Of a stretch of DNA of 64,000 nt, positions 26,912 through 38,431 are shown in pieces (position 1 is the first letter of the stretch; each line of letters opens with the position of its first letter). The notes beneath the pieces are model-generated. The model saw nothing but the letters and a program-made list of their open reading frames with translations. It had not been told where the DNA came from and searched no databases. Made by a program: the position numbers and the translations under genes. The DNA comes from Lonicera japonica (taxonomy: Eukaryota; Streptophyta; Magnoliopsida; Dipsacales; Caprifoliaceae), in contig CM038466.1 of the NCBI GenBank assembly GCA_021464415.1, positions 25,731,017 to 25,795,016 of the forward strand, in the 5' to 3' direction.

Positions 26912-28424
26912 TTAATTTTTTGAACGATCCTGGAACCTTGGCGGTACTATATCCAATGAACTTTCTAAAGAAGACGACGGCAATGATTGAATGTGCGTGA
27001 CAGGTTTTCCTGTCACACTTGCAAGCATTTGCGATAATCTCTCATGCTGTAAAATAAACAAAGTAGTTATCATTACATTTGATTAAAGAAGGTGATATTA
27101 TTACGGCATATTTCTATCGTCGTCGTACATTAAAGATATTATTGGTACCTGAAAGTACGCAGTGACAGATCTAGAATTTGAAGTACGAGGGGGCCAAAAC
27201 ACAACATAAAAGATATGGTACTCTATAAATTTATTAAGAGAAATCACAGCCACTTAAATTTATTGAATTCTTATAATATAAATAATAATGGGTATAACTA
27301 TATATTGACCCTCCATAAAAAAAAATTAACACGTACTCTAAAATAATTTTTAGAGATAAAAAAATTTATAACAAAATAAAAATACATAATTTTATTTAAA
27401 GAGTGCCAACAACTATATTTATATATAAAAAAAACTAATACTAATACTAATTGGGGTTTAAAATATCTCGGGGGGACCCGGGGGGCCATCCGCCACTGAA
27501 AGTACATATCTTAATTTGTTTGAGGAAAATAGGGTACTAGTTAGTCATCTAGCAATAATCCTGGACTAATTACCTCTTGTTTGAGAAGGGCGTTTTCTAT
27601 TTTCAATTGTTGGATATTGCGTTGTCGTTCTTCTTCCCCGATTGGTGGATCCCCACAAGTTGGACATATCACATTCTTTAGTGCATCCCCAATTGCAAGG
27701 TTTTCCCAATGGATTCTTTCATTTTCTTGACGAAGAGCATTGTTACCGGCGAGCTCGTTCTGAACCTAAACATACAAATTCATGATTGTGAGTTTTGGTT
27801 ACTAACTAAAAAAAATAAAAAATTTAAAGTAAAGGCCAGTGCGGATAAGAACAAATATCACTCGATCACCTTAATTTGCGTTCTCTTGTTTTGGAACCAG
27901 AACATGATTTGCTTAGGTTCAAGTCCTAAATCACAGCTAAGTTGCCGTCTTTGGTTCTCATCCGGATGGGGGCATTCTTTGAAAAACCTTCATTAATTCA
28001 CAACAACAAAAAACCACCATTGTCATTACAAGAGAGAAAAAATTTAGATGAAAAAAATATCCGTAGTGCAATTTAGTTGGAAAAGGAGGTGGGTTTCCCC
28101 ACCCTGTGCCAAGATTCAATCCTTGGGAACCCTAGTTCCCTTCTCCCTCTCCCAAAGGTCGAACACTAGATGTATTCGTGTACTGTTTGTATCAAAATTC
28201 GTTTGAAATGAACATGAAACTTATGCATGTATAGTTACAATTTGACCAAACACAAAAGCATTTGACAAAGAAAAAAAATGAAATAAAAATTGAGCATACA
28301 TTTCAAGTTGTTGAATCTGTTGAGGTGTATGGCGATGATAAGAGGATTTCTTGGGCTTACGAGAATTTGAGATCTCTTCGTGGCCATCACTCGAACCATT
28401 CCCTCCGTTGTACTCAAAATCCAT
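26912..28424 (-). pseudogene. HD-Zip IV copy B: START-less but open reading frame
   Basis: Exons 28424-28300, 27987-27870, 27765-27574 and 27046-26912 match exons 1-4 of the intact gene. An internal deletion fuses exon 4 to the end of exon 10 out of frame, giving TAA at 26914-26912. Joined, they form 189 codons with no internal stop, with all donors and acceptors intact (GTATGC, AAG, GTGATC, TTTAG, GTAATT, ACAG). The product would hold the homeodomain ([13 protein letters not shown]; the usual Lys before FWF is Met) and the zipper-loop-zipper with CPTC, but no START domain. The promoter block and TATA-like box are kept. Called a pseudogene because most of the family domain set is gone; a short interfering HD-Zip protein is an alternative. 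Confidence 0.85.
27160..27498. mobile_element. Short non-autonomous hAT-like element in copy B intron 3
   Basis: Ends CAGTGACAGAT and, on the other strand, CAGTGGCGGAT. It is flanked by 8-base AAAGTACG (27152-27159) and AAAGTACA (27499-27506). The 339 bases are absent from the same intron in copies A and C. A GGGGGGACCCGGGGGGCC tract lies near its right end. No ORF. Confidence 0.75.
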
Positions 28425-28595
28425 CTCTTTCTCTCTCTCTAAAATTTGTTCTCTCACAACTTAAGAAAAGATTGCATTTATATAAGAAAGGCAGTGGGTA
28501 ACTAGTTGTATTTTGTCGCGTGATTCTGTGCACATAAATATATTAGCAAAGGTGGCCATTTAATTATAGGTTTCCACAAAAGGACATATTACATG
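28425..28595 (-). promoter_or_regulatory. Promoter region of HD-Zip copy B
   Basis: Keeps a shortened CT/GA tract next to the ATG (28425-28440), a TTATATAAG box at 28478-28486 and the conserved promoter block at 28543-28595. Confidence 0.5.
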
Positions 28596-29487
28596 AGCTT
28601 GAACCATACCCTCTCTAGGGATAGAGAGAGGTGTTGAGATGTCTAGAGATAGAAACTGCCGATAGATAACCAATACACTAAAATTTAGTATACAAAATGT
28701 ACGTATTTGATTAGTTAAGAATTGAATTACGTACGCGCGTGATGAAACCTTTTATGTGGTGGCAAGTTTATTTAATAACTGACAAATTATTTTATGTACC
28801 CTCTTGCATATTTATTTGTATTGCTTTTAGGCATTGTTTGGTTAAAAAATAATTGCTCTCTCTATCTCTCTTTTGGTTTCATTTTGTTACATTATGTTTT
28901 TATAATTTTTTTTCAATATTAATAAAAAAAATATGGGATTTCCACTTTGATTAAAAATAATTATTTATGTTTTAGAATTTTAATACTTTACTTTTAAAGA
29001 AAACAAAAAATAAAGGTTGGTCTAGTATACAAAAAAGAAGGGCAATATTAGAGATAGCATTTCTTCTTTGGAACAAAAATAATGTATTATATTATATTTA
29101 GTAGATACTCTAAAAAATTGTGACAACATAGATACTTTTAATTTTGAAGGAAAAGAGTATCACATTAATCACATTACTTACAAATAATAAGCTTCTTTGT
29201 AGTACTAATTTAAAATATAATTTATATGTTTAAAAAGGTCGATAGGGATTCGTTAAAGTGACAAATTAAAATATTCATAAATCAGTCGAGAAAGATTGTT
29301 ATTTGCGTGTCAAATCATATGTGTGATAGATTTATCTTACCAAAATGGGGAGCGACATTTATGAATAAATCTGGCTTACTATAGCTATTACATAACCATG
29401 TATCACATAAATAATTATTGTAAGAACTTTCATTTTTATAATTCTTATTCCATCAATTAAGCTACCCGGAAGAATATATATTTCACT

Positions 29488-29523
<36 letters not shown>

Positions 29524-29543
29524 AAGTGTATGTACCCGATTGA
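28596..29543. repeat. Duplicated upstream flank, copy B (proximal part)
   Basis: AT-rich, homologous in patches to 14774-16090 and 44066-44950. Ends in an (AT)n tract (about 29492-29520). No gene seen. Confidence 0.6.
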
Positions 29544-29558
29544 CGTATCAGCTGTATT

Positions 29559-30813
29559 TTTTTATTTTTTTTGAAATAAATCGAGACTACCATTAAAGCA
29601 AATCAGCATACAAAAGATCTGAAATAAACGAGGGAGGGGTCAAATCCCACGACTCCCGACCAGACATAGAAAGAGCAGCTCTAGCTAACTCGTGAGCTAC
29701 TACATTCGCTGATCTACGCTCAAAAATAACGCTACAATAAGGGATATCCCTCATATATGCCTTACAGTCTTCGAGGATTAAACCAGTGACCGAAGCATCG
29801 GATTCGTTATTATTCAGTGTTAACACGAGATGTTTCGAGTCTGATTCAATCACCACCCGCTCCAACTCTTGGCCTTTTATCCAACTTAATGCTTCTCTAA
29901 CCGCAATCGCTTCTGCAAATAAAGGCGAGCCATGACTCACACTACTACCATTCATTGCAGCAAGAAAAATACCATCTGCATTGCGAAGAACACAACCAAA
30001 GCTTATACGCCCCTCTAGCCGAGACACCCCTGCATCTACGTTACATTTGAAATAACTTGGAGGAGGTTTTTGCCATTTAACTTGCACCTGATCTTTTTCA
30101 ATTACAGTAGTTAAATTACTGTCATTGGAGGCTATAAACCAGTCTTTTCGAATATTTTCCGCTTGCCTCCATACTTGCTCCGCTGTCCGACTCGAGTTGC
30201 GCCAGACCAAAGAATTACGATTACGCCAGATGCACCATATAACGCAAGCTGTCTCTTCAAGGCCGTTGATTGTCAGAGACCGAGCCAAATTATTCCACCA
30301 TTGCAGCAAACTTTCACACCTGCCTGATTGGTCTCCTGCCCGAGATTTTGCCCATACTGATCGCGCAAAAAAACACTTGACTAATGCGTGGAACCCATCC
30401 TCATGCTGGTTCTTGCACATCGGGCATACCACCGCCACTGCCACCTGTTTTGAGTGTAAGTCCATGAGTGTTGGGAGACAATTCGATAAAGCACGCCACA
30501 CCATATTTCTCACTTTTGGAGGGATTTTGAGCCGCCATAGCTGCAACCAATTTGTCTCAGGAGGCCTGTTATGATTATGGATCAAATTCATCAGATAATT
30601 ATATCCGCTTTTAACCGAGTAATGACCCTTTCCTGTGTACGTCCACCTCCACTTGTCGAGCACACCCGTCTTTGACAATGGGGTATTTAGGATGCATGTT
30701 CTGTCACGTTCTGAAAATAGATGTTCTATGATGCTTAAGTTCCAATCCCGAGACACCGGATCAATAAGAAAATTCACCGTAGTGTCTTGATGCTCCAACG
30801 GTCTATTAGACGT
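29559..30813 (-). mobile_element. 5'-truncated LINE (L1/RTE-type clade) insertion
   Basis: Flanked by 15-base CGTATCAGCTGTATT (29544-29558) and CGTATCAGTTGTATT (30814-30828). It ends, on the minus strand, in an A-rich tail (about 29560-29572). Copy C shows the empty site ACGTATCAGTTAATATT near 44950. Target-primed insertion with 5' truncation is the LINE hallmark. Confidence 0.9.
29593..30798 (-). CDS. LINE reverse transcriptase C-terminal part: zinc-binding and RNase H domains
   Basis: 401 codons, open from the 5' truncation point to the stop; the ATG used is an internal Met and the true ORF2 start is missing. Residues about 60-150 form the zinc-binding region typical of plant LINE ORF2 (KWRWTYTGKGHYSVKSGYNY, WRLKIPPKVRNMVWRAL, CPMCKNQHEDGFHALVKC). 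Residues about 245-380 form an RNase H fold (FKCNVDAGVSRLEGRISFGC, FAEAIAVREALSW, VVIESDSKHLV, NVVAHELARAAL). Reverse transcriptase itself is absent, so this is a fragment, not a working element. The lack of stops suggests a recent arrival. Confidence 0.9.
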   Translation of the reverse strand: MEHQDTTVNFLIDPVSRDWNLSIIEHLFSERDRTCILNTPLSKTGVLDKWRWTYTGKGHYSVKSGYNYLMNLIHNHNRPPETNWLQLWRLKIPPKVRNMVWRALSNCLPTLMDLHSKQVAVAVVCPMCKNQHEDGFHALVKCFFARSVWAKSRAGDQSGRCESLLQWWNNLARSLTINGLEETACVIWCIWRNRNSLVWRNSSRTAEQVWRQAENIRKDWFIASNDSNLTTVIEKDQVQVKWQKPPPSYFKCNVDAGVSRLEGRISFGCVLRNADGIFLAAMNGSSVSHGSPLFAEAIAVREALSWIKGQELERVVIESDSKHLVLTLNNNESDASVTGLILEDCKAYMRDIPYCSVIFERRSANVVAHELARAALSMSGRESWDLTPPSFISDLLYADLL

Positions 30814-30828
30814 CGTATCAGTTGTATT

Positions 30829-31461
30829 GTTATTGTGATTAAATTTAATAATTACAAGTGTTACAATAACCTCCGCTAAATACGAAAGGGGATATTGATA
30901 CGGTCAAGTTCTTTTATACCGAATTTGATCCCACAATAAATTATGTATAATTTTTACGTGAATGTTACGTAACATACAAATACTATATATTTTTTTACCT
31001 AGAACATTATTTTTTTCTAATTTATACTTGCTTTAAAAATCAATACTCTTAGATTAAGGTCGGTTATATTGTCAAGAGTTGAGACAATATTTATTTATTG
31101 CAAAATTATTATATAATTGATAAAAACTTTCCTTTTTCTCGTTGGCAAATACGCAAAGTAATTCAACAACTGTTTTCTTACTATCTTTGGTAGAAATAAA
31201 TATCTCTATTTGATAATGGAAATTATTTATTACTTTATCCCTTGTTCTTAAATTATTGTTTAGTTACCGATTAGATAGAATTAGATTTAACACTCAATTT
31301 GCGTACTTTTTTTTTATTTTTTTTCACTTTGAATTGAGAATTTTGATATCATTGATAACATGATAAGTTACTGATAGATTAGGAATATTTGTTGATGATA
31401 AAAGTTTAAATGTAATTCTTAATTATGGTACATAACCGCAATACTAAATCCTTTTTGAGAT
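30829..31461. repeat. Duplicated upstream flank, copy B (distal part)
   Basis: Continues the copy B flank after the LINE. It matches 16830-17213 plus 18222-18470 of copy A and 44970-45600 of copy C, with CTTTCCTTTTTCTCGTTRGC as a shared landmark, and lacks the 17214-18212 element. Confidence 0.7.
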
Positions 31462-32091
31462 AAAACTCGCAAAGCTGTACTTCAGGCATTGCCATGCTAT
31501 TTCATGGGTGTATTTCGCATTCCGCAGATGCTCTGTGATGAGTTGAATTTTTTAATGGCTGACTTTCAGTGGGGGTCGTCCCTTAATGCACTACTTGATA
31601 AAAGGTCTTAAGAGACTGACTATCACAGTCACTTAAAACCTTTTATCCGTCTATTAAGTCTTAAGCAACTAACTGTCAATCGCTTAAGTATTGTCGCATA
31701 AACTTAGTGGCTGTAGTTCTTAAGCGACTGAGAAATATGAGTCCATCGCTTAAGAAACTCTTAAGCCATGGACTTAAACTCCATCGCTTAAGGCTTAGGC
31801 AACTAAAATAAATAGCTTAGTCACTTAAGCTAGGCCACTTAAGTGACTGACAATTGCTATGTCAGTCACTTAAGTGAAGAAGACCATTCCACAAGCATGT
31901 GCAATTCTAGCAACCTGCAGGTTTGCCAAACTTGCAATTCAAACCAATTCACACCTGCAATTCAAATCAATTCACAGCCAAACTTGCAATTCAAACTAAT
32001 ATGATTTGGATAACAAGTGTTCACATAGAAAGTCAACACAAATACAAGTGTATAATTCACAAACAACATACAAACATTAAATGTAGTTCAC

Positions 32092-32379
32092 TTACAACAT
32101 TAAAAACTTGTTCACAAAAAAAACAAGTCTAATAACAAAAGTCACGAAAGTACAAATTTGATTAAATAAACAAGCTCGTCTCGGATTGGTATTCGAACCA
32201 CTTACCGCTTCACGGGTCTCCTTAAGCTGCCTCACCATCTCACGAATATCTATGAATTGTCCCTCAAGCTGGCAAATGCGCTTGTTCGCTGCCATGAGTT
32301 GCTCCTCTTGAGACTCGACCTTCTTCGCCAAGATCGACTCAGAAGCAGACGCCCGCGCTCCACCTCTTTCCTTAGGCAA
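32092..32379 (-). pseudogene. CACTA-encoded coiled-coil tail fragment
   Basis: 95 codons. Residues about 12-58 (SESILAKKVESQEEQLMAAN, LEGQFIDIREMVRQLKETRE) form a heptad-rich coiled coil like the C-terminal tail of plant En/Spm Ptta-type transposase-family proteins. It lies just inside the left end of the CACTA element, in the orientation of the other CACTA fragment. The upstream domain is gone. Confidence 0.5.
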
Positions 32380-33813
32380 CTTCCGGCTTGACCTTCTCCA
32401 CCTCTCTCCTTAGGCAACTCCCTAAATAGTTTTACATGGAAAAAATTACCCCACCAAAAAGCAAAAACTCAGGGAGGAGGTGGTGAGGATGATTCCATGG
32501 AAAAAGGGATAAAATTAGGCAGATTGGACTAAGTTGTACCTTGTAAATTGATGCAATCAAAGAGAACTTGTATAAAAGTCTGGCATTATTTAGAAAATTA
32601 ATGCAATCACCTACTTATATATAAAGTTTGGCATGGAAATTACCCAAACTATATCCACAAAAGATAATTATTACTTTCAGAAATTTATGGTGCGACGTGG
32701 ATGTAAAATTATCCGTTCACGTGCCTCCTTTATCCTTCCATAGAATCGAACAACATAGTTATAAGAAAAGGAAGGGTAAAAAGCCCTCAAAATAAAAATA
32801 ATGAAACTTTATCCATTACTCATCAACTACTTTTCTCCGCACAGTTTTAGGACCATTGGATTTTCTTTTATCCATTTCCATTATTTTCTTCAATCCAATT
32901 CCAAATCAAACCCCCTCCCTTCTCTTTTTCTCAAACCCAACTTTCTTATTTCTCTTCTCTATGCAAACATAACACAACTTTCAATTCAGTTCAATTGTTG
33001 GTTTAATTTACGCAATTGGTCAATCCATCGTAAGACTAATCTATTCATTTATTTAATTTTTGAAACCATAACTAACCTATCAATTAAAACCCCAACCAAA
33101 TTTAACCTTGATTCAATTCAAATTTTCAAATTGAACAATTTCAATGAATATTCCTGTAGGAGAAATTATGTGATGTTAATAAAACCACTAAAGTATTAAA
33201 TGTTGTTTTATTTATTAAACTAGAAATAAAAGGTGAATTTGAGCCATATTAAAAGGTGAATTCGAGCCATATCTTACTGGTCAGTGGTGAACTCGGGCCA
33301 TAATAAATATATTATGAATTCTATGTCATGAGTGCGTCTCAGAAGATGTAAATTTTGTGGCTAGTGAGGTTACAAGGGATATCTTGTGAATCTTATAATC
33401 CTGACTCCCAATGTAAATGACGTGTTTTATCGGACATGAAAGAAATTAGTAAAAATAAGCACAAGTAAAAGATCCTTATCATTTAAAACAAGAAAAAAAA
33501 ATCTTTGAACATGTTGGCAGGTCTCGTCCATTTTAACTTAGACTTATGACTAAGGAGTGACAAGGTGAAGTCGAGAGTCAAACTGCATTTAATTTCAATA
33601 AACGTGGCTATTTTGTATATATGGATGTCATTGTCATTGTCATGAGGAAAGGAAAGGGAAAACAAGAAAAGAAAACAAGATCACTGTGTTCTCTATGTAC
33701 AATACCCATAACCTGATTTATCCCCCCCCCTTGTTAATAAATAAATCTATGGTGGAAGTTTTGGGCAAGATCACTGTGTTCTCTACGTATAATATCCACG
33801 AAAAATCCTCTAT

Positions 33814-33974
33814 AGTAATACCAAATCATGTATAATACCCACAGAAAATCAATATAATACCAAATCACATATAATACCCACAGAAAATCAATATAATACT
33901 AAATCACATATAATACCCACATAAATCAATATAATATCAAATCATATATAATACCCACAGAAAATCAATATAAT
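33814..33974. repeat. 37-38 base minisatellite inside CACTA element
   Basis: About four and a half imperfect units of the form ATAATACCCACAGAAAATCA followed by ATATAATACCAAATCAC. Non-coding. Confidence 0.75.
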
Positions 33975-34019
33975 GAAGTTTTAGGGCTTATTCATGTTAT
34001 TATGTTAGGGCTTGAGAAC

Positions 34020-35030
34020 CACGACCGGTGGTGGTGGTGGTGGATCGGCAGCGCGAGACAAAGAGGGTGGTGGTGGTGGTGAGATACCATACATGTGTGA
34101 AAGATGAGAGTAAGAGCAGTAAAACGAGATCTAACTTGAGGAGTGGGTAAAGATATGAGAGTGAGGGTTTTGAGATGGTACTTGTGGGTGGCGTAAATCT
34201 GACCAAGCCCACGAAACACATAATCAGCCCGAATTGGTGAGTTAGCAATTAGATTCATCAAAGTTAATGGTGATGGACAGTAAAATAAAGGAAGTGAGAA
34301 TGAGATTTTTGTTGGTGAGGGTAAGTTCCTCCGGTGGCTTTTATCCCAAACCAGCAGTACATCCTCCCTTAGTGTGTATTGGTATTCTTCATTAAGCTCT
34401 AATGGCTGAGAGTATAACTTGGAGAAATGAGAGAGAGAGAGAGATAGAGAAATGGTAAAGCTCAGAGATATCCCCCCTGCTATGGGTTTGTATTATCTAT
34501 TTATACAATTTCCCTAGGGTTTGGTGAGGTAAGAAATTATTATAAAGGGTAAACTTGATCATTACTCCAATGCTACAGGTGTCCATGGCCCTGTTCACAT
34601 TAGCTCCGTTATCTATCTTTCAGCTTAGCTGTCTCTTATCCACAACTCCACTATTAATGATTGGCTTGCTATCCGATCAACAAATGTTTTTCGTCTAATC
34701 GACCAGAATGTTTCCTGTACCGACCCATTTATCTGGTCCTCATCCAAGTCCATAGTTCGTACATTGGGTCTGGGCCCAAGTCCATGTACGAAATTATGCT
34801 CCCACGGTGCTGGTGGTGGTGGAGGATCGGAGGTGGTGCCGTGGCTAAAGGAGAGGATCGAGTGGGTAGAGATATGAGAGTGAGAGTGAGATACGAGAGT
34901 AAGAGCCATGGTTTTGAGATATGAGAATAAGAGTGAGAGTTTTGATAGTTGAAATTTTGGATTTGGGCGTGGTGAAATTTTGATAGAGCGAGGGAAAGAA
35001 TCTCGCTAAATATTTTACTTTAAAAAAAAT
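34020..35030. other. CACTA interior of unknown origin
   Basis: Contains (GGT)n tracts at 34027-34044 and 34065-34081 and AGATATGAGAGTGAG-type repeats near 34155, 34870 and 34920. Frames on the minus strand (34909-34625, 34261-33992) are low-complexity and not recognised. It may be captured host sequence. Confidence 0.4.
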
Positions 35031-35032
35031 AT

Positions 35033-35480
35033 TCTTAAGCGACATATATATATATAATCAGTCGCTTAAGAATTATTTAAGCAATTGAAGGTGATCAATG
35101 TCAATCACTTAAGTGAAAATAAAAAATTCTAAAAAAAGATTATTTTTAAAAAAAAATTCTTAAACGTTAGATATATATAATCAGTCGCTTAAGCGATTGA
35201 AGTTAATCAATGTCATTTACTTAAATGAAAATAAAAAATTCTAAAAAAGATTATTTATTTATTAATAATAATAGAATGAAAAAAATGCTGAAAAAGATTA
35301 TTTATTTATTTAATAATAATACTAACAACAATGATAGAAAATAATAAAAAATGCTGAAGTAGATTATTTATTTATAATAATAATAGAAAATGAAAAAAAA
35401 TGCTTAAAAAGATTATTTATTTATTTAATAATAATACTAACAACAATGATAGAAAATGATAAAAAATATTAAAAAAGATT
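35033..35480. repeat. Internal cluster of CACTA motif and AT-rich tandem units
   Basis: Two units of TTCTTAAGCGACATATATA / ATAATCAGTCGCTTAAG type are followed by several AAAAAGATTATTTATTTATT units with a period near 65-70 bases. Confidence 0.6.
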
Positions 35481-35529
35481 ATTTATTTATTTATTACAAC
35501 AATAGTGAAATCGATCTAAGAAATTACAA

Positions 35530-36261
35530 ATCAAAATATGTCAATCATCATCATCGTCCTCATCGTCCTTATCATCGCTTAAGACGTCATTGTTAAACCC
35601 TTCTACATCATCGTCATCATCATCATCATCGTCATCGTCATCCTCATGATTGGGAACTTTTACTCGTGGTAGATCACCAAGTTCGATGGTGAAAACAGAG
35701 ATAAGAATGTAAGTCGTGTGATGCTTTTAATAGGGTTCTTGTACTTTAAAATGTGGAGTGGCAGTTTCATCCCTTGTAAGTGTGCTATCACTATACGTAC
35801 CTCTGTGTGACATCATATTAATGACTTTCCAATCCGCACATGCTAACATATCATTTATATTTGTCCATCGCAACTTTAGCAATAGGGTCAACATGAACTC
35901 CAGTATTAAAATCATTTACACCATCAACACAAGTTGTATTGTAAAATTCACGAAATGAAAAAGCATCGCCCGGGATTTTCATAGTTGGGTTTATGGAAAG
36001 ATCGACACTACTACTAAAAGAAGCCAAATTTTGTAGATATACCTTCCTTTGGTCCCATTACAAATGTATGTTTAAAGCTTCACTGTGTTGGTCCCATATA
36101 GTATACTCCTCCATAATACCATTATTGGTCAAGTGTTTGTACATTTCATTCACATTAAGCCGCCTTTTATAGTTACGACACTTTGTACAGGGACACTTGT
36201 AGAATTTAGTCGGTTCATTAGTATTTTGTACTACAAACTCCAATAATTTGAGTACTACCAT
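35530..36261 (-). pseudogene. CACTA transposase N-terminal fragment (transposase-associated domain)
   Basis: 36261-36058 encodes a 67-residue piece with FYKCPCTKCRNYKRRLNVNE and YKHLTNNGIMEEYTIWDQHS, the Cys-rich transposase-associated domain at the start of plant CACTA transposases. Further along the same strand, 35660-35530 encodes an Asp-rich run after GDLPRVKVPNHE, matching the acidic linker of these proteins. The intervening sequence has frame breaks, and the DDE core that should follow is absent. Confidence 0.75.
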
Positions 36262-36339
36262 AATGAAAGGTTTCGAAGCAGCACTGCATCCAACTCATAT
36301 CCATGTTCCTTATTATTTATTCATGAAAAACATATAAAT

Positions 36340-36475
36340 AATTATACATATATATATATATATATATATTATTTATTATAAAAATTTATATTATATAATT
36401 TCTTTTATATATTAATATATTTTTCTAATAAATATTTTTATATATAATATTATGTATAATACAATATTTATACAC

Positions 36476-36507
<32 letters not shown>

Positions 36508-36612
36508 AATTTCAAATATTATATATATATATATATTTATATATAAATATTATGTATAATTATATATATAATATTATGTATAAAGTATTATACATAATAT
36601 TATATATATAAT
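36340..36612. repeat. AT-dinucleotide-rich tract
   Basis: About 270 bases almost purely A and T with repeated TATATATAATATTATGTATA segments; likely repeat expansion inside the CACTA element. Confidence 0.7.
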
Positions 36613-38431
36613 TAAATATTTAAACTAACACTAAAACTATATTTTCAATACTAAAACTACATTTTTAACACTAATTAGCTCAACCTATCTATAATGAACA
36701 CAAAATTTAGTAACAAATTAAGATGAATAAGAGATATTATACTAACCTAGAGATCAAATACGAAGTAAGAACAAAACCTTTAGAGATGAAAATGGTGATT
36801 TGCACCTCAAAATTGCCTAAAATCGCCTTTTCTCCAACCAAAATGCATCATCCAACCAAAATACATTATGAGAAAAGGCTCTGCACTTAACTAAAAAGTA
36901 AGACACTTAGGCGACTGATAATGCATTGTCAGTCGCCTAAGTAAGATCTAAAGCGACTGACAACATAGTCAGTCTCCTAAGCAGTCTGATCAAAGTCCTT
37001 TGACTTTTATTAAAAAATTGTCTGCGGAAGCTTTTAAGTGACTAACATATGGATCTAAGTGGCTTAAGATCTTTTTAGCAACAAACATAGGCTAGTCTCT
37101 TAAGTGTAGTCGCATAAGGTCTTTTAGGCGACTAACAAAAGGTGGTTGCTGAAGTATTATCGCTTAAGAGACTCCTAGGCGACTAATTAACTCTAGTCGC
37201 TTAAGTGTAGTCACTTAAGCATGTTTAAGCGACGAATTGTAATGTTAGACACTTAAGAAGTGTTTAAGCGACTGACGAAAAAAAGTCAGTCTCTTAAGAT
37301 CATTTCTGGTGTAATGATGGTAAGAAAGTGCAGTGGGTTAGCTAAAGAAGTCTGTGTAAGAGTAAAATTGAAAAGGGGTTGGGCTTTAAATCCCTTAATG
37401 AGTTTAATCAAGCAATGATCGCCAAGCAAGTGTGGAATATAGTCTCCAAACCTAATTCGCTCCTTGCTCGAGTTCTGAAAGGGCAATATTTCATTTCTTG
37501 TGATATTTTACGAGCTAAGGTTCGTCTCGAATCTTCGTATACTTGGCAGAGTCTCATGTGGGGGTGAGATTTGTTGGTGAAAGGTTTATGTGGAGGGTGG
37601 GGGATGGAACAAATATTGATACTTATAATGATCTGTGGTTAACACAAGAGCAACTGTTTCAGGTTTTTTCGCCACGTGTTTTGCCTTTGAACTCGAAAGT
37701 AAGCGATCTTATTTTACCATCTCGAGTATGGGACATTGGCGCAAACTAACTCTTCCGGTCAATTATGCTGGCATTGTGATCAAAAGGGAATTTACATAGT
37801 AAAATCTAGTTGCAAGCTAGCCCATTTATTATCAGTATCTGCATGTTCGTCTTCGAACAAATTGAAATATTTATAGTCAGTTCTTTGGCGGTTGCGTCTT
37901 CCCCGAAAATGTTTGTTTTTGTATAACGGGCTTGTTTAAACTCGATCCGTTCAAGAGCTAATATGTTGAAACGTGGTATTAAGGTCGATGGGTTGTGTCC
38001 GAGTTATTTTATTTAAGCTGAATTGACGACTCATGCTATTTGGTGTTGCCTCAAAATTTTAGATGCATGGAGGCAAAGTCGATCAATTGGGTTCAGTATA
38101 GTTTAAATTTTATGAACTTAATTTTTGTGATGTTGCACGCTTCTTTACACTGTCAAACAATGGTTCTTTCTTTCTTTTAGTCATTTTGTGTTTTGGCTTA
38201 ATGCACTTGGAATGACCATAAAAGGTGGGTCTTTAAGAAAGTGTGTAAATCGCCAGAGCGGCTGTTAGCTGAGGCTATAGGGATCATCGAATCATTTGAT
38301 CTGGTCCACGGGGGTGATGCGTTATCCCAACAAAATAATATTTGCAAGTAACAACCTCCCCTTCCCATTGCACCAAACTTGCTAACTGACAAGGCTCTAG
38401 TTCGTGCCTGACTACATTTGGCATAGTTCCG

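Larger units (their letters stand above)
31589..37311 (-). mobile_element. CACTA (En/Spm-type) transposon, internally rearranged
   Basis: Left end CACTACTTGATAAAAGG; right end on the other strand CACCAGAAATGATC; both then run into CTTAAGAGACTGAC. The element splits the LINE reading frame cleanly, with TAATG on both sides (31584-31588 and 37312-37316). Subterminal regions (31605-31880 and 36895-37300) are crowded with both orientations of the motif CTTAAGCGACTGAC, as in CACTA elements, and a third cluster lies at 35033-35215. Coding remnants run on the minus strand. The transposase catalytic core is missing, so it is non-autonomous. Interior DNA between 32400 and 35500 is unrelated to CACTA genes as far as can be seen. 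Confidence 0.85.

Noticed and set aside
33814..33974. Regularly spaced repeats considered as a CRISPR array
   Set aside because: Units are contiguous minisatellite copies without unique spacers, in a plant transposon.
33992..34261. His-rich overlapping frames on the minus strand
   Set aside because: Produced by (GGT)n tracts; no conserved domain.
36340..36612. AT tract considered as a replication origin or matrix attachment site
   Set aside because: Simple TA expansion within a CACTA element; no motif supports a specific role.
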